A DNA stretch of 64,000 nucleotides. Origin: Podospora bellae-mahoneyi. Lineage: Eukaryota; Ascomycota; Sordariomycetes; Sordariales; Podosporaceae. The position numbers were made by a program, and so were the translations under genes. Under the pieces are notes generated by a model. It did not search any database. It was not told the origin of the DNA and saw nothing but the letters and a program-made list of their open reading frames with translations. This document shows, piece after piece, positions 56,171 through 64,000 of the stretch. The number at the start of each line of letters is the position of its first letter. Position 1 is the first letter of the stretch. The DNA is taken from assembly GCF_035222275.1 (NCBI RefSeq), contig NC_085886.1, positions 1,116,001-1,180,000 on the forward strand, in the 5' to 3' direction.

Positions 56171-59100
56171 TGCCTGATGGGCAAACACGGAAAGGCCGGC
56201 GGAGAGCAGGAGAGGGGCCTAGGTAAAATAGGAAGAGTTCAACGTCGAGGCGACGGCGGGCGCAAGGCAGAGATACCAGCTGAGGGTATATCTAAAAGGC
56301 TGAGGGAAAGGAATAGAGACTGAGGAGGGGACTCGAAAAGAAACAGGCGGAAAAAATGAAGCAAGATGTCGCAGGGCAGGGTGATAAGGCACAGGTGAGC
56401 TGGTGATGGTTAGTGACTAAGATGGAGTTCGGGAGACCCCTGTAAGCAGTTTCTTTTCAACTTTTTCGATTTTATCCTATTCGGCGCTTCTGCTCAGCGG
56501 GACCCCCACCTGCCCAGCCAGCCATTCAGATGCCGCGAGAGACACATTCAGCACTCCACCATCCCTCGCTGCCAAGGGGCTCTGCAAGGATCCCATGGAT
56601 GACGACACAACTCATAGCTCAATTTTTCTCCAAAGGTTTGAAACGTCGCTGGCGATGCATGGCCATTGTCACAGCAAAAGAGTCATTTTCTTAACTGCCG
56701 CGTCCGGAGGCTGGAGCACCAACATCCCACTGAGACAAGGGAATTTCCGTATTTCGGAGAAGGCCAGTGTGACAGTGGCAGGGCTGACAGACAGCGTGAC
56801 GGCGTGGGCGGGAAGGAAACCGCGCAAACGACTCCGATAAGGGGCTGCCACCAGGACATGATAAACATACCCATACCAGAGAGCCTCGATGCGTCCAAAA
56901 AGGAGCAGGGACATGTTTGTCATCAGTTGCCTCCCCCCCCACGCCCCTCCCATCATCTCATTATTTTGCGCAATTGGCATTTTGTTCCTGCGCCCCTTTA
57001 GCTCGTGTCAGCGGTGAGGATAGTAGGATGATGTCGAACGACATGCAATTGCAATTCGAGTCTGTGGTTGCGATTAGGGTGCATCCTGGATGTTTGTTCA
57101 GCAATAACCCCGCCAACTCCGCTATCACATGCGGGTCCAGCGTAATTGCACGGACCCTCCGAACGCTCCGCTTCCAGCTCCGACCCGGACGAAGTCTGTC
57201 AGTTGAAAATTCCGGCCCTGTACGGCCGTTGCCAAGTCGGGCCCGGAGCTGCTCCTTGTGGGACTGGGCTCTCCGGCTAAATGCTGTTGGGTCTCAACTC
57301 TCAAGCGCTGAGGCGCTCAGTGTCTTTGACAATTGACCAAGTCTCACACTTGATTATTTTGACTGTTGAAATCTCAACAAGACGATCATTCCTTCCACAA
57401 CCAAGGTACTAACAACACATGCTAACAGGGTCGCTCCTGCCAGTCATTACCGACTGCCACCGAGGCTGCTGTCGTCGGGAGAAGTAGGAACATGAAGAAG
57501 AAGGAACATGTGAGGTGACTCCGACCAAACCCGCAACTTAGTTGGGGAAACTCTTGGTTATCTCCATTCAAGAGGCAAACAGCAAGTTTCTTCTCCAACC
57601 TATATCCGTCCCGAGGGATGGGAGTGCGAATCACCGCCTTCTTCCATTGCCGCCGTCCCGAGGCTCCGTCTTCAATTCTATTCCCATTCTTTTCAACTTC
57701 CGGGTGGCCTCCTCGGAGGATATTCGCCCGGTGGTTTGATCTCTGACACAGAAAACCTGTGTGCCTGATGCCCAGCCCGGCGCGCATCCCCATCAACGGC
57801 GCGCATGAGTGATCGTCAATGATCTGGTCGCCCGTCAACGCTGGGCCCTCGCACCCCGCATCTGGCTGAGGTCTGGCCTGCATTGCACACCCACCCCTGA
57901 CCGGCAAGCGATCAAGATCGAGTTCAGGCTAGGTATCAAGACCACCACTGGCTCTTCACCTTCATGAAGCTCTGGGGATTTCCCACATGCACTTATTCTA
58001 CGCGACTGATCATCGCCATGCCGTCTTTTGTTCGATGCTTGTGAAGGCTTAAGTGATTCTTTGAACAGAACCACAAGTCCACAGCATCATGTCGCAGTGG
58101 AAGAGCCTTGGCGGCGTCTCTGGTATTGCTGGGTCGAAGCTCTGAGCTCCGTGTGTCTTGGCGATGGCCTTCGGCAACCTCCCCCGCCCCCAACCTTTGC
58201 CGACCAGAGTGAAAAACCGTCAAATCACTGACTGCTCCGTGAGATTACGGATCCAGGCTTTGCTTTTCTCACTCTCGCCTACTTTTTCCTTTCCTCATGA
58301 AGCGATTGCTACCCCGGCTTGGTGTAAGAGAGCCGGAGCCGCTCTCCACATTTTGGCACTCGTCGTCCGGCTGAAACGCGACATCCGTGGCTGAGACATC
58401 AAACCCCTTGCTCTCCTGTCACACCTCAACTGCTCGCTCCCCTTTCCACTTTCAGACGTCAGGCATAGGCCAGTGCACATTCACCACGGGCACGCTGCCC
58501 CCAGCTTTCTTCACGTCAATGCCGAGTGTTGCACGAGCAGTCCCTGAAGTCCACCTCTTGGATGAGGCTCTTGTTCAGATGCGCCTCATTGGCTGCCAAG
58601 AGGCCCCCCCCACAGCCGGCAAGGCAATGGCACTCGACCACACGATCCGAGTCTGGGAAGTCCCTGGCCCTGTTCCCAATCGAGCTGATGTCTCGTAACG
58701 CCCCTTCATCCACCCCCGGGCTGTGATCCCTCAGTAGGAAGGAGCTCTTGATTGTCCCTCTGAAGCCGGAACCAGTATCCCTGAGCCATCTCCGGCTCTT
58801 GGGTGTTCGGTCTAGGCAGTCTGCGGGGAAAGGGTTGTCAGAATGAGAGCTTGTGGTGTCGCTCGAGCCATCCTAGACGTCTCCTCTGGAAAGCTTGGGC
58901 TCTTGGTTCGTCATGCACCCACCCTCTCCCACGGAGGCGGGTGATCAGTCCTGGTTCTGACCTGTTACCACATTCTCTTCTCACCACGCTTTTCTTCCTT
59001 TCACTCCATTCTTTCTGCCGCCTGTTCCATTCTTTTCTTTCCGCAGGGCCGGTTTCCCGTTGCTTTAGTTCTTGTATACTAATTTCATTCTGGATATTTC

Positions 59101-59297
59101 ATCCATAATTCTTTCCATTCCTTTCTGTCACTCATTTCAAACTGCGAGTTCATTTCTGTACCCGCTGGAACGCTGTATTATCCATCGAAATTGAGGGGCA
59201 GCTATCCATGAATTGTGGGATATGAATCGACTGGGCGGTCTACCCCGATCATCACTGGAAAGTTCCAAGGCAAACTTGAGAATCTTGAGAGGAGGGA
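56171..59297. other. 3.1-kb gene-poor region
   Basis: Promoter of the NADH dehydrogenase (minus) and of the gene at 59298 (plus). No supported exon. The last 300 bases are T/C-rich and contain several short upstream ATGs (for example 59209 and 59224) in other frames, which could dampen translation of the downstream gene. Confidence 0.5.
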
Positions 59298-60964
59298 ATG
59301 GCACCTTTACGTCGTCAAACGAAGCCGATTGCTCGAGGGAGAGAAGGAGGTGCTCCCATGTTGGATGCTGGAGAGCTTCACATTCGACAAGAGAATAGGG
59401 ACGACGAAGACGAGGAGACCCGCCGACGCCGGTTCAGATTTGGCAATAACCGAAACAATAATGACGGGGACGGGGACGGTGACAGCAATCGAAACAGCAG
59501 ATTTGGCGGGGGAAACCGCGGCGGTAATAACGACGACAACGACGATAACAACGGTGGTAGATCTGGCAACAACAGGGGAGGCAACAACAGAAACAACAGA
59601 TTTGGCGGGAATCGAGGTAGTAATAGAGGGGGCAATAACAATAATAACGGCAATGACGACGGCGATGATGACAACGACGGCGGTAACGGAGGTAACCGGA
59701 ATGGCGGCAACGGAAACAGACGATTCAGAGGCGGATTCAGAAATCGAAATGGGAATGGAAATGGGAACGGGAATGGGAACGGGAATGGGAACGGGAATGG
59801 GAGCGGGAATGGTAACAACGGGAATGGTAACAACGGAAACGATGACTCTAACCCGCCAGAGGACTCTCCCGAAGCAGACCCTTCCGTGACACCGCCGCCC
59901 TCAGGGGACTCCCCGCCGACCGAACCGCCCCCGGCCGAGGTGCCAGCCGAAGATGCCCCAGCCGAAGATGTACCAGTCGAAGATGTGCCAGTTGAATCTG
60001 TCCCGTCTGCAGATTTTGCAGCAGAGCCCGTACCGGCCGAGCCGGCACCAGCTGAGCCGGCACCGGTTGAGCCTTCGCCGCCAGAAGCCACACCTGTCGA
60101 GGGTGTTCCTCCAGAAGCAACACCTGCGCCAAGCCCTCCTCCAATATCAGGAGATCCTGGAGCTTTGCCCAACCCAGGCGTCATCATTCTACAGTCCCAA
60201 ATACAAGCAACACCAACAGTAGAAGTGAGTTTTCAGGGATGAAAATGAACCAGTCCCTCTTTGCTAACTTTGTGCAGGCGGTGCCGACTGTGACTGACTT
60301 TGTACCTGTCGAAACGGTGACCAACCTGGATGGGACCACCGGACTTTTGACAGAAATTATCGGAAACGGCTCACGGTCAGACGGAGCTGTTCCCTTCCCC
60401 ACGGATCCAACACCAACGTCGCTTCCAGTGCCTGATATTGTAAACCTTCCTGGAGGTGATCGAGATGCTTCTGGGCCCACCAGTACTGTTATTCCCGATG
60501 ATAGCAACCGCATTGAGGCTCCTCAGGGAGGTATGGATCCGACCGCGGAAAGAGTCCTGATCTCTGTGGGATCTATTGGTAGGTTGTTGCTCTGCTTTTC
60601 TTTTGAGGCATATTACTAACAAGAATAAACAGGAGCGTTTGTCTTGATCTGCTTTATCGTTTGGATGGCACGAAGAGCAATGAAAAAGCCCCGACTATCC
60701 AACAGTGTGGCCAGTGCAGGATCTGGCGGAGGGCTACCATTCTTTGGACGCAAGAACTCGCACAAGTCGGCGCCTTCTACTGTCACTCTTTCCCCCCCTC
60801 CAAAATACCGCGAGAAGGAGGGAGCCTCTGAGGTCCCGCAAGTAGGGGAATATTATCCTCCAGAGAAGACAAAAGAAGAACCACAGCCTTCATTGCAGCC
60901 TCCGCCAACACAGGTCCAGCAGCAGGTAGCCGAACCACAAGTTCTCCAAGCCGCCTTACCTTTG

Positions 60965-60996
<32 letters not shown>

Positions 60997-61849
60997 ACAA
61001 CAGCAACCGCAGCTGCCACCTCTTCAAACTTCATTCCCTGCCCACCAACCCCAGGTGCCTTTCACCAACTATTATCAACCAAAATACAATACCGACATGA
61101 CGTATGATCCGACAAACGCCTTCAATATCATGCCTCCAAATCTACGGTATTCTCATCAGCAACAAGAGTCCTTTAGTTCCACCAATGCGGCCCAATTTGG
61201 GGCATTCATGGTTCGCACCGATCACGCAAACGTAACTTATCCCAACGGAGTCTCACCAATCACTACGTACTACACCCCGTCGCCAATTGCGCAGCAGTCA
61301 CAACAGCCGCAACAGCCGCAGCAACTCCCGGTGCCTTATAATCTTGTCTATCAGGAAGCTGGTCGGAGATCACTAGTGTCGTCTCTCTCGTCAGGATTTG
61401 GCGATGGTGCTGAGATTGTGACATCTGCCACCCTCCTTGCGCCACCACCGCCAGCAGCCACAGCTACCAGGTCGTCTAGCCATTATTCAACCAGGTTTTC
61501 GTATGTATCACCAGTGCAGCAACAACCGCCGCCATTACCACAGCAACCACAAGGCCAGAGAGATACCGTGTACACACAAGCGAGCGAAGACCAACCCACT
61601 CGGTTCAGATCGTTGAACTCGTGGGTAGAGCAGCAGACGGGACGAATCGTACGAACACAAGAGCGAGACCCGACCTGGCAAATGCAACAGGAACAGATTC
61701 CTGGGCACCCGGGGATTCCTGGGATTCACAACCCGCCGGACGAGCAAAACTTTGGAATGATGATGCAAGACGATGAGGTGCCGAGAAGGGTGGAGAGTGC
61801 GCTGGCAAGCATGAGCCCGACGGAGAGGAGCAGGCTAGTAGGGCCTTGA
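59298..61849 (+). CDS. Single-TM protein with RGG/Asn-Gly-rich N-half and polyQ tail
   Basis: Exons 59298-60224, 60278-60578, 60633-61849 give 814 aa; introns of 53 and 54 nt are phase 0 and 1 with CTAAC branch sites. Order: RRRRFRF, RGG-like GNRGGNN and NRGG repeats, (NG)n, then a Pro/Glu/Ala repeat (AEDVPVEDVPVESV) and Pro-rich part, one TM (ISVGSIGAFVLICFIVWMA, about residues 401-420) flanked by ARRAMKK on the C-terminal side, and a Gln/Pro-rich tail with a glutamine stretch and many SP/TP sites. By the positive-inside rule the tail is cytosolic, yet there is no signal peptide for a 400-residue N-terminal ectodomain. A missing upstream exon is possible. Function unknown; the plan recalls fungal surface sensors only loosely. 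Confidence 0.75.
59749..59830 (+). repeat. Hexanucleotide coding repeat, (NG)n
   Basis: About eleven units close to GGGAAY/GGAAAY encode alternating Asn and Gly in the N-terminal half of the single-TM protein. Unit variants (AATGGG, AACGGG, AGCGGG) show decay after expansion. Confidence 0.9.
60965..61011 (+). repeat. CAG/CAA repeat, polyglutamine-coding
   Basis: CAG and CAA codons alternate to encode about 15 glutamines in the cytosolic tail of the single-TM protein. Mixed codons reduce slippage, as is common for maintained polyQ. Confidence 0.9.
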
Positions 61850-62672
61850 GTTTATTTACCGACCATGATCATGTAATTCTTTTATCTATAGTCGGAAGAT
61901 TATGATATTACTCACATGACAAAAAAGCCACAACCAACCAACCTCTGTCCTACTTGTTTCTTCTCTTCATGTTGTTTTTCCGAGCCTGGTGCCTGGGGAC
62001 ACGCTTAATACCATTTCTGAGAGAGGGAGTAAGTAGGGCAGAGGTTTGGTTAGGGTGTCATTTGGTTTCGGACATTGTTTTCTTTTTTTCTCTTCTTTTC
62101 ACTCTTTGGGGGGGGTTTTTGGCAAAAGAAAAATTGGTGTGCAGCGAGCGGGTGTTGATCAAGTCTGGAACGTTTTTCTGCTTTTGTCTTTTTGTAATCT
62201 TTGAACCTTTTTTTCTTCTTCGATATTTGTGTCTTGACTTTTTTCTGGATACCCATATTTACCTTACCTTATCAGGCCTTTTCGCTCGTTTGTTTTTTAT
62301 TGGAGGTTTTTACTTTTGGGAGGAGAAGGAAAGAAAGTAGCTGCTTTAGGTTCAGCTTGTGCGGAGATAGCTAGGTAGCAAGATATGAAATTTAACGAGT
62401 TGGACAATTCAATCCTTGACTCACTCACACAGAAAAGTCCAATTCTCTTTCAAAGGTATTTGAATTCGTCTACTCATGTGATGATATTCATGTGTCTCTT
62501 GGAACCTAGTGATGATAACGCCTATACCTATATAATACGAATAAGCTCCCGTGATCAAAGCCCGGCCCAGTCTCGCAATCCCAAAATCAAACGCCGTTCA
62601 TATGCCATCAATCCCCCTCCCATCCTTCTCCCAAGTCAATCCACCTCGTGTATTCCAACACCCAATCCCTAC
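61850..62672. other. Convergent intergenic
   Basis: Both flanking genes end here. T-rich sequence at 62060-62250 is likely 3' UTR of the single-TM gene; its open frames are U-rich and not gene-like. No other feature. Confidence 0.5.
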
Positions 62673-64000
62673 CTAGTTATGTTCAATCGGCTCCTCAGGC
62701 AACAGCTCCTCCACCTCCCTCACCCTCAAAAACGCAAACGGTGGCTGCACAATCCCGTTGAACAAGAAGGTGAAATACACCAGCAGCGCGAAACCGACAA
62801 CCTGCAACCACTTGAACGTCTCCCACCCCAGACCAAGCGAGACAATCCAGATGAAGAGCGTCCTGCAAGTGTCGATCGTAGACCGGGACGTGGCGCTGAC
62901 GCTCCTGGTGACGGAAAGACCAAAAAAGTTGAAGCCTCTGTTCGAGAAAAAGTCAGCAAACACAGCCCTTTTCGAGAACCACCGGGGATGAAAGAGCGGA
63001 ACATACCCGATACTAATCATAATCAACAAACTGCTCACAAAAACAGCTCTGTACTCCCAAAACTGCCTCCAGCCCTCCACCATGTCAAACGGCCCCAGCC
63101 TCCCCGCCTCCGTCCGCCCAACAGCAAAATGCAACACCGTCATCCCGAGCAGCGTGACACTAAACCCAAAAATCCCCTCCCATCCCACCACCCGGATCGG
63201 CTCAATGCTCGACCTCTCCAGAATCCACTCCTCAAGGACAAACTGCGTAGCCGTAAAAATCTGCGCTCCGGCGATCATCAAAACGCCGATGATCACCCTC
63301 AACGCATCGCTTTCCACCCCCGTGGCCGAATGCGCAGACGCGGCGTGTTTCTTGTCCGGTTGAATCGCCCCTGCGAGGCCGACGATGGCAACACCGGTCA
63401 TGACACCAACAAGGGAAAGCCATTGAAAAAGGTGAAGATGCCGACGAAGAAAAATAACACTAAACAACCCCACAAAGAGGACCAATGCCCCTCTAGTCAT
63501 TTGATAAATCGACGCCGCCACAAGCAACAGCCCCGCGTTCATGAGGGTGGTTCCCAAAATGTCGCAGATGGCTGGCAAGGCCAAAAGACAAACCCTCCAC
63601 CCCCGGAGGACAGAGTGAGTTTCTTCCTTAAAGGCAGGGTCGTTGATTGTCCCGTTGCCGCCACCCCCGGTCAGAGCAGTGCGGGAGTGGATGCTAGCAT
63701 TGTCCGCCGCAGGCTCTTCGTCGTCGGCTGTTGTCCGGACGGGTTGGTAGGCGGTGGTGGTGTCTGATTTGGCAATGTAGCGGTTGTAGAGAGACATGAT
63801 GCCCACGACGACCCAGCAGCCCATCTCGCCGACGAACATTTGGAGGGTTTGGATGACGGGTTGCTCAAAGTGGCGGCGTTTTTTGGGGTCGGGGTTATCG
63901 CAGTTGCGGACGCATTGGTTGTCCTTTTTCGGGAGTCAGCTTCAATCGGGATAATAAGAGCGATAGAAGAGATGTTGTTACCTGGTATTTGGTCAAGAGG
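62673..64000 (-). CDS. SLC35F6-like drug/metabolite transporter, 5' end outside window
   Basis: Exons complement(63982..>64000), complement(63007..63923) and complement(62673..62937). The first intron is GTAACA...AAAAG, the second (69 nt, GTATGT...GAACAG) removes an in-frame stretch that otherwise reads as open. Protein pieces: LLTKYQ, then DNQCVRNC, FEQPVIQTLQMFVGEMGCWV, then several TM helices with IYQMTRGALVLFVGLFSVIFL and FNFFGLSVTRSVSATSRSTIDTCRTLFIW. These motifs and the ten-TM plan match the SLC35F6/C2orf18-like branch of the nucleotide-sugar/DMT transporter superfamily. A hydrophilic loop of about 50 residues separates the first and second helices. Substrate unknown. The N-terminus lies beyond 64000. 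Confidence 0.85.

Noticed and set aside
62385-63767. 460-codon plus-strand frame
   Set aside because: Antisense to the conserved SLC35F6-like transporter; Pro/Arg/His shadow composition.

Overview
The window is nuclear DNA from a filamentous ascomycete, most likely a Sordariomycete of the order Sordariales. The evidence is short introns (mostly 46-75 nt) with CTRAC-type branch sites, intron-containing tRNA genes, and a set of single-copy fungal housekeeping genes separated by gene-poor spacers rich in TAGGTAGG-like motifs. I see no transposon, virus, CRISPR array or secondary-metabolite cluster. Exon models below were built by hand from splice signals and reading-phase arithmetic; phases close for every multi-exon model given.

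Layout: 1-1024 is the 3' part of an inositol-pentakisphosphate 2-kinase (IPK1). 1044-2017 (-) is a DUF1749 alpha/beta hydrolase. 3057-3786 is a four-TM membrane protein. 5217-6394 is a MIF-like protein. 8797-10190 is a RagC/Gtr2-type GTPase of nutrient signalling. Two intron-bearing tRNA genes follow (Pro-AGG minus, Ala-AGC plus). 10.9-22.5 kb is gene-poor, with one uncharacterised 344-aa protein at 16095-17129 (-). 22486-25824 (-) holds two long low-complexity ORFs in the same frame, separated by a single TAG; they look like one gene. Next come dephospho-CoA kinase (26685-27500, -), an uncharacterised Pro/Met-rich protein (28385-29803, -), TIM23 (31126-31907, -) diverging from the THADA/TRM732 tRNA-methylation subunit (32647-37634, +), and the ACF1/ITC1-type ISWI partner (38257-41872, -).

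43.6-49.7 kb groups three genes of the early secretory pathway: ALG8 glucosyltransferase (-), a divergently transcribed L-type lectin ending in a KKXX signal, and a thioredoxin-fold protein ending in RDEL. A tRNA-Val(CAC), a cytochrome P450, a PEX11-family protein, an alternative NADH dehydrogenase, an asparagine/glutamine-rich single-TM protein and a 5'-partial SLC35F6-like transporter complete the window.

The most notable features are gene-structure oddities: the in-frame TAG, two successive 8-nt microexons, a 4-nt microexon in the P450, a coding exon consisting only of the ATG, and a GC-AG intron. There is no clear evidence for a wholly new system; the TAG-split gene and the RGG/polyQ transmembrane protein are the least explained loci.
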